Shown here in pieces: positions 38,155 through 49,080 of a stretch of 64,000 nucleotides of DNA (positions are counted from its first letter, which is position 1; every line of letters starts with the position of its first letter). Both the position numbers and the translations under genes were made by a program. Source of the stretch: Cryptomeria japonica (taxonomy: Eukaryota > Streptophyta > Pinopsida > Cupressales > Cupressaceae); the NCBI RefSeq assembly GCF_030272615.1, contig NC_081414.1:237260233-237324232 (forward strand). Direction: 5' to 3'. The notes beneath the pieces are model-generated. The model was not told the origin of the DNA and did no database searches. It saw only the letters and a program-made list of their open reading frames with translations.

Positions 38155-41128
38155 TGTTGTGCATTATGTACACCTCACCCCTTTGCTTCGTAGGGGACCC
38201 TCATGTTATGTGTCTATCTGCCTCGATGGAAGAAAGAAACTCACATATCCTTAGTTCGAATCTCGAGTTTGGTCATAAAACTTCAAAATTGGCCTAATTG
38301 CTCGAATTGCAAGATTAAAACTCTCAAACCTGACCTCTGCAAATGCCTCCCAAAGCCCGAGGTCCATCAATTGAGGGGGAATTTAAATGAAGTTAATATA
38401 ACCTAGAAGGCCAAAATGAAAGTTCCAAAAGTTCACAAATTGGTGAAGAGGGTCGAAGTGTAACGAGAAGGAGAGAATCTTGCAAAACCTTCAGTTACCC
38501 GAAATCCAAAACAAAGGCGTTTTAAAGCAAAATGAAAATCATGCAATAGAGGTCTTTTGGTCGAAAATGGTTGATCTCGCGAAGCTTCACAAAGCCGAAA
38601 AGACTTAAAACCTTTCAAAATAACCTTATACACCGAAACTCATCAAATCGCACAAAGACTTCATCAACTGCAAATCACTTAAAGCTGTCAACAAAGCCTT
38701 TAGAATGCCAAACACGCATTTCATTCAAAAGATCACAAAATGAGTCAAGCAGCCGAAAAACACTAGATTCGCACAAAATGACCTTTGAAGCCGAAATTGT
38801 GAAGATCTCACAAAAAGACTTAAAAACGCGAAGTGAAGAAGCTCACAAAATGAGTTAAAATGCCAAAATCATGCAATTTTTTTAAAAATCCCGAACTTCA
38901 TCCATGAGGTTGAACACCAAAACCAAGTCACACATTTCGGGTCAATGTGCCGAAAATGATAAAAGTCCAATCTCGCAAAATGGCTCCAAAGGCCGAAATT
39001 CACAAATTCGGCCTTTAAGCCAAAAAATTAGAAGGCAAAGGAAAGATCACATGTACGCTTTGAGCCGAAAATTATTCAAACAGCCTAATCTCGCAAAAGA
39101 AGCCTTTCGGACGAAAACCAAGCCATTAAGTGAAAATTGTTCATTTCAGGGTTTAGGGCCGAAATTCGTTAAAGCTCGCAAAATAACCTCTAGGGCTGAG
39201 AAACACAGAGGCCATTTGACCTGAAAGAAGAATGAAGAGAAAATTGGCTAATATGCCAAAAATAACAAAGGGAGATATTTAGAAATGACTTAAACTCTCA
39301 AAATCTTCATCTAAGCCAAAAATCAAATTCTCAAGGCAGATCTCACATTTCGGCCAAAGGGCCTGAAATTCATGAAGGACATTTTAACTGGAATTTGAAA
39401 TCTTGCAAAAGGCTTCTACGGCCCGAAAATTGAGTGGGCAAACATTGTGATTTTAAAATAAACCTTGAATTTCCCCTCTTGAACTCGAAATTGCCAAAAG
39501 GGAGGTTAAAACTTAAAAGGTAAATCTTTCAAAACCTCCAGTATTCCAGAGATTCTAGGACTTAGGTGATTAAAAGGTGAAATCACACGAAATTTCACAA
39601 GGATGGCATTAAAATGGAAAGCCAAAATCTCACATTTTAGGTGAAGCATTCGAGAGGCATTTAAAAGATGCATCTCACAAAGAGCTTCTCAAGCCTGAAC
39701 TTCACCAAAACAAAGGAGCCCGACATCGTTTAAAGTTAAATTTAATATTTGCCAAATTAATTAATTTTTCAAATGATTAATGCGGGTTAAAATTGATTTT
39801 TCGCACGTCGAAGGCATTGCTCGGAAGAACCAGGCAAAAGCTTGAAATGAGAAAGCTAAGCGTTGAAAGCTGAAGAAGAAGATGCAGGAACATGATGCAA
39901 AAGCGTGAGATGGGAACCGAGCATTGGGAAGCGTGGCGCTGGACAACAAGCTAAAGTCCACCACTAGGACCGAAGACCAAAGAACACTCTGAATGCTGCA
40001 AGTCTATGCATTCTTGAGAAATGCACAACTGGATTTAATTCCAAAAATTCAGTTTTAAAAACTGAAATTGTTTTAAATGTAAAACTGCCTATGGGTCCTG
40101 CTCAAGATATTTTATAACAGAGGGGACACAAGTCAGTTATGTTTAACTACCGGATAGATCCAAATTGAAGCCAAAGAATGATAGGTAGTTGAGAAGGTGG
40201 TTGGGTAGATAACTGAGAATTAAGTTGGCATGGGTTAAAGCTGCCAGCCTCTGGAAGGCAAATTGCAACCCTTGGATGTAGTCAATCCTGGACACCGGTT
40301 CGACATGTAAAATCTTTAAAAGGTAGGATGCCTCTCATTGTGAAGGTTAGAATTTTGTAGCTAGATTTTAGTGTTATAATAGGTTAGATTTTAGGCATAG
40401 CATAGAGATGCTGAAGAAATTGTTGTAATGACAGCTGAAGCAAATATATGAACATTGAAATATGGTGTTTGTTGTCTTTGTTCTAGTCTATTTGCATTGT
40501 TTCTTTCAGCTGGTTAATTTTAGAGTGCAGGGATTTTAATGGTGAAGTGTAGCGGGGTATTTGATGCATTTTTGGTTCATACCATTGGGGGTTTGCTGAT
40601 TGTAGGTCACTATGCATGGTTAGTCAGAACCCAAACTGTGCCTAGTTCAATTGTAGGTGTTCGTCTTATGTTGCGCTAAAATTGGGTGCCTAAAACGAGT
40701 GTCTCCGGTCTCAAAATCCTTCATCCCTTGGAGCTTGCACCGTTCTTGTCTAGTTGTGAGGGTGTCTCTGGCAAAACAAAAACTGGTTTATCGAAATTTG
40801 TCTACCTGCTACATCAACTATTATCATCCTTGTCCTTAGGTCTCCTAAACCCTTCCCTTTTTCTTTTATTTCCTAGTTCGAGAATCGCAACAGACCAGCT
40901 TGTTGCAAAACGTAAGTCCCCTTGTGCTCCCAACAAAACACATCGATCATTGAGTTATCCTGCAGTCAAGACCTGACAATCGAAACCTTGATGTCGTCCC
41001 CCATTGATCAATTAAAAATAGCATTAGGGATTTCCTTATCTCAAGAGAGGATAGGATACTCAGTGAGTACTTTCTATTCTGCATTGATTGGAGAGAGTCG
41101 TAGTTCCGCGATTTTAACCACGTCAACA
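38155..41128 (+). mobile_element. Unit S2: short TG...CA unit inside unit D
   Basis: Starts TGTTGTGCATTATGTACACC, ends GTCAACA, 2,974 bp. It interrupts the D frame within the VTLLSRVMGL region; flanks GAAGT and ACAGT look like a decayed 5-bp duplication (3 of 5). The U3-like part (about 38270-39700) is filled with CCGAAA/GCCGAAATTC words like S1. The TATA box is at 40313. No coding frame is supported. Confidence 0.8.
40313..40323 (+). promoter_or_regulatory. TATA box of S2
   Basis: TCTTTAAAAGG, 815 bp before the unit end, at the family position. Confidence 0.5.
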
Positions 41129-41614
41129 ACAGTCCCATGACCCGGCTGAGTAAGGTAACCATATCACAATACTCATTGTGAAAATCGCTTGTGAGGGTCT
41201 TTTTATTGATTCTAGTGCTTGGTGGTCTTCTCTCACTAAACCATTCTTCGTTTATCAATGTTTTGCACTTAGCAGGATTCATGTCATAAACAACTTGAGC
41301 CTCATCGATAGTTGTGGCAATGGGATCATCCGGAAACGAGATATCAAATGCTTCCCTAGAGCTTCAGGTGTGAAGTTAGCTAGTACCATCCCTTTCAATA
41401 CCACTAATCTGGTTTCCCATTTGATAATGTTTAGTAGCCTCAACCACTAATTCATAATTTTCCACGGCCAGCGGAAAAACCAACTACTTGAGCAATGCCA
41501 CTCTGCATCATCTGTCTGGGCTTGGCATAGGCGTTAGGAGAGTACACTCTGTTCCTGAAATCTTGAATATCAATATGTCCTAGGTCCGTATCTCCTATGC
41601 TGTCCCACACACTG

Positions 41615-42317
41615 TGTAAGGAAGCAAAGGTGTGCGGAAACGCTTCCTACACTAATCTTGAGAGGACGATTATGCAAATTTCAACTTAACTATTACAGAG
41701 ATTACAAGAAGCACATAGAGTAGAAATAAAACAATAAACACATAACACAGTGATTATCGTGGGGAAAACCCATACGGGTGAAAAACCCCACACTCTAAAA
41801 CTTGCATAATGTATTAACAAATCAACAAGAGATTACAACACACTTGCAACACAAGTTCTTACGAGAGCTTCACCTCAACTCAAGCTCGGAGAGACTTCAC
41901 TAGCATCCTTCTAGCACCCAGCTTTGCAAGCCAAACACCATAATACAAACTCCTCCCCAAGCCCTCATTATATAGGAATTTTACAACCTGGAAACCATTT
42001 GTGGTTTTACAATACCATTGGCAAAACCTCCATGACATGTGTTGCCCACCCTTGACATTTGTTTTCCCAAGATAAGAAAACCAGGTTAAAAGTAGTTACT
42101 CACGTCCAAACTCTTATCCCCTATTTTTGACCCTCATAACTAACATGAAATGTGTCATATAATCTCTAAAAATGGCCCTCCTATATTATACTACGGACAA
42201 GGCATCTTTTGACAACTCATATACCTTTTTCCAAGGCACCGACACATGGGAAACCTCCCAACCATATTTGGAACTATTTACTGAAAATTGCAAGGTTGAG
42301 AGACATGTATCTCAACA
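41615..42317 (-). repeat. Copia-2 3' LTR
   Basis: Plus-strand limits TGTAAGGAAGC and ATCTCAACA, 703 bp, the same length as the partner at 55523-56225. Confidence 0.9.
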
Positions 42318-42361
42318 TTTTCGCACTTGTCGAATACCTTGCAAGAGTCAGGGGATCCATA

Positions 42362-43077
42362 TTACCATGGACTCAACAGTCGGGGGCCAAGAGGCCCATA
42401 GACTCTGAACACCATTTCTGTGCTCACGGGCTTAGTTAATGAATCAGCAACATTCACCAAAGTTTCTACCTTCTCCAACTTCACCCTGCCATCCTCAACC
42501 ATATCTCTCACAAAATGATATTTTACATCAATGTGTTTGGTCCTGGCATGAAAAGTCGGGTTCTTCGCTAGGCAGATTGCACTTTGACTGTCACTATAAA
42601 TTGTCACTGCACCTTGTTTAAACTCTATATCTGAACACAATCTCTTAAGCCAAATGGCTTCTTTGCAGGCATGAGTTGCTGCCATATACTTTGCCTCTGT
42701 CGTGGACAAGGCGACCACAGCCTGTCGCTTGCTCATCCAACTGATTGCACCACCAAATAATGTAAACACATATGCACTGGTGGATCTTCTTCTATCGACA
42801 TCACCAGCCCAGTCTGAATACACATAGCCTCTAATATCCAAGGAATGCTCATTTCCTGTTCCATGAAAACATATAGAGTACTCTGAGGTACCCCGCAAGT
42901 ATCTAAAAACTCTTTTTACTGCATCCCAATGTGCTCTTCCTGGATTAGACATGTAATGGGAAAGTACTCCCACTGGTTGGGCAATATCTGGTCTTGTATA
43001 AACCATAGCATACATCAAACTTCTAACAACACTTTGGTATGGTACTCGACTCGTCTCTTCTATCTCCAATGGGGATG
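42362..43077 (-). pseudogene. Copia-2 RNase H fragment
   Basis: RNase H part of the Copia pol, which degrades RNA in RNA/DNA hybrids during reverse transcription. Visible: VPYQSVVRSLMYAMVYTRPD, YSDWAGDVDRRRSTSAYVF, ALSTTEAKYMAATHA, YSDSQSAICLAKNPTFHART, and a C-terminal end near 42380. The fragment itself is open over about 240 codons. It is separated from the RT piece by unit X1, with the 5-bp duplication GGATG at both borders. Residues for catalysis (D, E, D) are still present, but the gene is cut from the rest. Confidence 0.9.
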
Positions 43078-43947
43078 TGTTGACGTGTATTTTGTACACA
43101 GCCTAACACAGAATAAAATACCCAAGGGTACCTTATCCTCTCTTGAATAAAGTTTCCGAATGCTGAAGATATCGCGAAAAGGATCAATCGGAGAAACTTC
43201 AAGGTTCTTGTATGTAGGGTCTCTACGTGTGGATAAGCTCTCTGTGGTATGATGTGATTTGCTGGAATCACAAGGGGACTTACATTTGATGATTGAACTT
43301 CTGATCCGCTTTGAATATTGCTGGAACACAGGCTCTTACTAGCTTAGATTTGAAAAATGAAAAAAGGATAAGGGCAAAGAGAGGATCTAATCCTAATACT
43401 AAGAATGTAGGAGCAATGATTGATTTTTGATGAAACTCTAACTAGGTCTTGTTTTGACATCAATGGACCATCTTCACAAGGCTAGTGCGATGTTCTAAGG
43501 GAAGCTTTATGATGTTCAAATCATCACCGCAGGCATAGACACCATCAAGTTGATGCATATCAATGAAGAAGCGACAAATTGAAATTGAGCTTAAGCTGAA
43601 TAATTCCAGTTGACTACACAAGGCAAGTCTGCAATCAACAAACTGCTAGTAGTATGGATATACGAATTCCACCATCAATCAATCACATTTCCTCCATTCA
43701 TCTAATCATCTACCATCTAAGATTGAAGACTCAACAAGAAACCATGCAAATTGCAAGAAACGACACACTTCACCATTACTTCAATGAAAATGGAGTTTGT
43801 TTACAATCAATAGCAACAATTTCTTGCCTTGTCCTCCTATTCTACTCTAATTGCTATTCTATCAATTTCTAACTACTCTCTACCTACTAACTGCTTTCAA
43901 CTATTTCTATATTATCTCTCCTTAACTTTACAAAATGAAATGTCAGG

Positions 43948-43957
43948 GCTTATATAG
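43948..43957 (-). promoter_or_regulatory. TATA box of X1
   Basis: Minus-strand CTATATAAGC, 879 bp before the unit end, after a TTGGCCATTGATC motif. Confidence 0.65.
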
Positions 43958-45263
43958 TGCCCACAATACAATTCGATGGCTTAGATCAATTCAAGATCAA
44001 TGGCCAAGATTCAACAATGAAAACCCTAATTAGGGTTTGTTACAACCATTACATAACATTTAATGCTTAACCAATGATAAAATTGTATTGCTTGGACACA
44101 TGTCCTCTCTAGAAAAAATCGACCAATGGATAGCCGGGGTAGGTACATCGGAGTTTGTGCCACCTTCCATGAGTTAAGTACATTGAATCTGGACATGCTG
44201 AGGTGGACCTCACTGATTGGAGAAATGATGACTAGGACACCACCTCATTTGACACTTGTAACTTGGTAGATATTCAACTTGATGTTGTTGAGAAGCTTGC
44301 TTTAATTAATTCATCTGGAACTATTTACTTCTTCAACGAGCCCTTGTCCTAACTCCTTGTGTTCTTGATGCACAGGATGATGATGTACCTCACCTTGGAA
44401 CGTTGGATTGAAAGAGGTTGCCCATGTCCTGGCTTGATCGTCCCGGCGAAGACCGTCCTTGATCCGGCTTGATTTTCCTTGATGAGATCTCCATTTGATA
44501 CCTACACAACATTTCAAAATTAGTAACATGATTTTGCAATGAATAACTTGATTAGAGATTAAATTTAGGAAACTTCATAATAAGTCCTTGAGTTATCGTT
44601 TCCTAAACGACGATTGAGCTAATACAATTCAAAATTTCAAAATTTAAGATTATGACGATCAAAATTTCAAAACTCAAGAGAAAGGAAGATTTCGCCACAC
44701 CTTGCTTGAGAGCTAACTCTAAAATGAAAAATGAAGAAAATCGCCTAGGCAAAAATTAATATTTGAAACTTTCAACATGATCTCCTTCAAACGAACGATC
44801 CTCTTTAGCAATTCGCCATCCTGGAGGAGGGGTCTTCGACGTAGCCTTGGCAAGTTCGCTTTAACTCTAACTTCAAGCTCGCACCTCTTTTGCCTTCTCC
44901 AAGTCGCATATGAGAGATGATAAATGATGATGTGAAAATGAAATAAACACCTCCCTTTATAGGCGCTCACCTTCATATTGACCCCAGGCCGACTTTGGTG
45001 AATAAGGCAAACTTAAAGGCCGACCTTTGTAAAATGAAACAAATTTTAAATCAAGCGCCCCATTTTATTTATAATTAATTAATTTAATGCCTATAATTTT
45101 AAATAAACTCGATTTTTAAAAGGCAAAAATTAATTAATAAAGACCCATACGCTAATGTTAAATGCTAACTTTAATTGGATTTCAAATTTATCGATTTTTT
45201 CCTAGCATTTAATAAAATCTAAAGAGTGTTTTAGCGCCAAATTTGGAAGAGGTAAGGGCACAA

Positions 45264-46862
45264 ACCTATCGCTCTGGTTCCTGACTAAGGGACTGGAGCG
45301 AATTATCACCTTGATCTTAATTCTTCTTGCTTTTATGTTCAAAACCTCCATCTTCACGTTGAAACCGGCATGTTTGTCAAAAAACTTGAGCTTGATCGTC
45401 TTGATTTGGTGGATGAATGCCCTCTAAGGTGGATATCGCCCTGGTCCCTTGGTGAGGGACAGGAGCGAACTTCATGCTCTGGCCAACATTTGCTATCTCT
45501 CGAACTTTACTCCTTGTTCATCACCTTGCAAATGATATCCTTGATCTTGCGAACCTTGACTTTGACGTGATCTTGAAGGAAAACGAATGATTTAATGAAA
45601 ATCGCCCTGGTCCCTTGGAGAGGGACAGGAGCGATATAGGTCCCTTGGTTCAATTGATGACCCTTCGACGTTTGAAACCTTTACATATTGTTTTCTTAAG
45701 ACACCTTAGACCTTGTGCAACCTTATACAACCTTGACTTAGCGTGATTTTTGAAGGATTTGAGTGATATGATGATTATCGCCCTAGTCCCTGATTGAGGG
45801 ACAGGAGCGAATTTCAATTTTTTGGGCTCGTCCTCGCTTCCATCAACTTGCAATCGCTTTCACCGTATAAAATGATGTCTTTTGGTCCCCTTTGGACATT
45901 TGAAACGTGATCAACATTCAAAATCTAAGCTTTTGTGAAGATTTCGCTCTGGTCCCTGACTAAGGGACAGGAGCGAACTGGGACATTTGGTGCAAATTCT
46001 TCAATTTGGTAATCTTTGTAACTTTGTTCGTCATCGAGATATCTCAAAAATGTCCCTGCCTCCACGTATCCGGACTTGGAGTGGTCTAAAACTTGGGATG
46101 AAGGCAAGATAACTAAGATATTGCCCTGGTCCTTGGCTAAGGGACAGGAGCGAATTTGTACTTTCAAGCTCAACTACACTTTGCCACCTTCAAAAATTAT
46201 CTTCAACGGTCTTGTTGTGCCCCATTTTATTCATCTTTGGTTTGGAAATCTTTCAAACTTGGCCAGAAATTCATCTAAGACAAAAATCGCTCTGGTCCCT
46301 GACTGAGGGACAGGAGCGCTCAGGCCAATATAGGTCTCATTTGGTGTCTTGCCATCTTCAATATTGTCTTCAACAAATCCGTTACACCGTCTTTGCTTGC
46401 CTCGAACCTAAAACTTGCTTGCCTTTTGCCCAAAACATGCCTCATGAGGAATTTCGCTCTGGTCCCTGGGAGAGGGACGGGAGCTACACTGAATTTGCCT
46501 TGGTCCCGGGCTGAGGGACAGGAGCGATTTTGCATTTTTGGGTCCATTTTCCTTCACGAAGGCACTTCAAGTTATATTCAACTGATAAAACATATCTCCT
46601 TTGATCTCTTCAAATCGTCAAGTTGTTCAAATCCTGCAAGGACAAGGCAATGTTTGGTTTTGAGCTCTGGTCCTCCACTGAGGGACAGGAGCGATTTTGA
46701 CTCCTGGGGCATTTCCGTGTTCGTGAAATTCTTCAATTTATATTCAACGGAAAGATCACGCCTTTCTTTACCACTTCCAATCGAAAAATCATCTTGGTCT
46801 TGCAGAGACAATAAGATTTTTGAAAACGAGCTCCGGTCCTTCACTGAGGGACAGGAGCGATT
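45264..46862 (-). repeat. Array of about 11 interrupted palindromes, about 165-bp spacing
   Basis: Plus-strand copies read like ATCGCTCTGGTCCCTGACT then GAGGGACAGGAGCGAA, an inverted repeat with GCTC/GAGC and GTCCCT/AGGGAC arms. Copies start near 45264, 45437, 45600, 45778, 45944, 46119, 46284, 46450, 46490, 46663 and 46827. Sequence between copies is unique. The array resembles the one in X2 in core and spacing but differs in sequence. Confidence 0.9.
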
Positions 46863-47307
46863 TTGCTCCTACAGGCCAAAATAACATGATTTCACAAGTT
46901 TAATCACTTCACAAGGCAAAAACAAATCATTTCCATTGCCTAGGATCAAATGTCAAAAAACTCAAAATTTGGTCAAAAATACTCAATTGGACAAAATTCA
47001 CAATTTCATCATTCACACTTAGACAAATTTAGTACTCTGCATTCAAAATTCCAATTGAAAATAGACCATTCTGGCGAATTCACTTTATTCAAAATTGCAT
47101 CCTACGAAAGGAAGCTCAAAAAAGCTCTCAAGACTGACTGGATTCTGGCCTGAAAACATCAAAATGAAAAACCCTAAGGCTTGACCCTAATCTAGACAAC
47201 TGACAAACTAAACCAAAACCCTAAAAAGCAAAACGAGAACGAGGAAAACGAGCAAAAAAAAATGGGTCCCCATTTGCAATGGGGCGATGTGTGAAAACGT
47301 CACAACA

Positions 47308-48499
47308 GGATGTAGGACACTGTGAACTAGAAAGCTTTGTTCCCATTGTAACAGGAACACTCAATGGTCTAGAATCTTGCATATTAAATCTTCTCAAAAT
47401 AGTACCAACATATTTACTCTGGCCTAGCCAAATCTTTTTGTTTTGTCTATCTCTTACAATTTCCATTCCCAGAATGTGTTTCGCTGCACCAAGATCTTTC
47501 ATATCAAATTTCACCGAGAGTTGAGATTTTAATTCTGCAATCAAACCTTTTCCTTTCCCAATAAACAACATGTCATCAACATACAAGGCAATAACCAGAA
47601 AACGATCACCATCAGATTTGAAATATATACAGTGATGACATTTAGACCGCACAAACCCCAAACTCAATACATATGTATCAAACTTTTGGTATCACATCCT
47701 AGGATTTTGTTTTAAACCATACAAGGATTTCTTCAACTTACAAACCAAATTACTTTTACCTTTTACCACATAGTGCTCTGGTTGTGTCATATAAATTTCT
47801 TCCTCCAAATCTCCATGAAGGAAAGTAGTTTTTACATCCATTTGCTTGACCTCTAGATCATAAGCTGCTGCAATAGAAAGCAAGAAACGAATGGATGTCA
47901 TTTTGGCTACAGGAGAAAAAATCTCACCTTAATCTACTCCCTCAACCTGGGAGTAACCTTTTGCAACCAAATGTGCTTTGTACTTCTCAATTCTTCCATC
48001 TGAACCTATCTTCTTTTTGAACACCCATTTGCAACCAACAGGCTTTCGTCCTTTAGGCAATGGTACAAGGTCCCATGTGTCATTCTTCTTAAGAGCTGCC
48101 ATCTCTTCATCCATGGCAATTTTTCAGGGCTCTGAATCATTCATACCAAGAGCCTCTTCTACAAATTTCGGTTCATCAATATTAGCATTTAAAGCAAATA
48201 TGCATCTCCAATCATTAGGAGAATATCCATACCTTTCAGGTGGTTTTCTTTGTCTAGTAGTACTTTGAACAAGTTCAGGTTCAGGTTCTTCTTCTTCCTT
48301 TGATGATTCAGAACTCGTAGAGCTCTCATCAATTTCCTGTCTTTCTAAGGGCCTCAATTCAACTTTTTCAAGTGTAGCAGGTAGTTGAATCACATCTTTC
48401 TTTTCTTCCTTTTGTTCTGGCTGCACTGTAATAGAAGAAGACTTAGTTTCTCTAAAAATAACACTTCTGGAATAAAATACCTTTTGTGCAACAGGATCC
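47308..48499 (-). pseudogene. Copia-2 connector and reverse transcriptase fragment
   Basis: Minus-strand reading from the integrase C-terminal linker (QKVFYSRSVIFRE, acidic SSESSKEEEEPEPE) into [68 protein letters not shown]. The active-site YVDD is kept. Stops: TGA for Trp near 48122, TAA near 47936, TGA for Trp near 47690. Borders are set by X1 (GGATG) and X2 (GATCC). Dead as a coding unit. Confidence 0.88.
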
Positions 48500-49080
48500 T
48501 GTTGTGACGTACTCACACATCGCCCCATTGCAAATGGGGACCCTTGCTTTTAGCCTTCTAGGGTTTGTCTGTTAGCCTTTGCATTTTGAGTGTCGCCAGG
48601 GGATCAATAGGATGGTAGGCTTTGCTTGAGCCAGGGGAGTCAGCAGGTGCTCCAGGTTAGGATTTCTTTGAGAGTCTTCCTTAGGGCCTGGTTTTGCTCT
48701 TGTTGCTAATTGTGTCTTGCTTTGTGAGTGGGTATCATTCTTGAAGGTCCGAGCTAGGTCGAGTTGGTGAGTGATGAAGTCTGGAATGTCATCCTGATCT
48801 TCAAATGCCCTGAAATTTGGCTAAGTCTGGAATGTCCCGATCCTGAAATTTGGCTAAGTCTGGAATGTCCTGATCCTGAAATTTGACTAAGTCTGGAAAA
48901 CTGAAGAATCCTCCAAAAACTAGATTTTGCAATATAACTCCTGGAGGTCCGAAACCACTCTCAAACATCCTGAAAGTATATATGGAATATAACTTAAAGT
49001 ATAAGAAAGAAGAAAGATATAAGGAAATGTCACTTATTTTTTATATTCCATAAAATGATCCTGACGGAGAGTTCAAAATG

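Larger units (their letters stand above)
43078..47307 (-). mobile_element. Unit X1: 4.2-kb TG...CA unit with perfect TSD (GGATG)
   Basis: On the minus strand it starts TGTTGTGACGTTTTCACACA at 47307 and ends CACGTCAACA at 43078. GGATG flanks both sides (43073-43077 and 47308-47312). Dyads: TGTGA-CGTTT-TCACA and CCCCATT-GCA-AATGGGG. It contains the hairpin array at 45264-46862 and a TATA box at 43957. No coding frame is supported. It interrupts Copia-2 between RT and RNase H. Confidence 0.9.

Noticed and set aside
46320-46884. Overlapping frames in the X1 array (for example 163 codons at 46393)
   Set aside because: They translate the palindrome array and its spacers; no conserved product.
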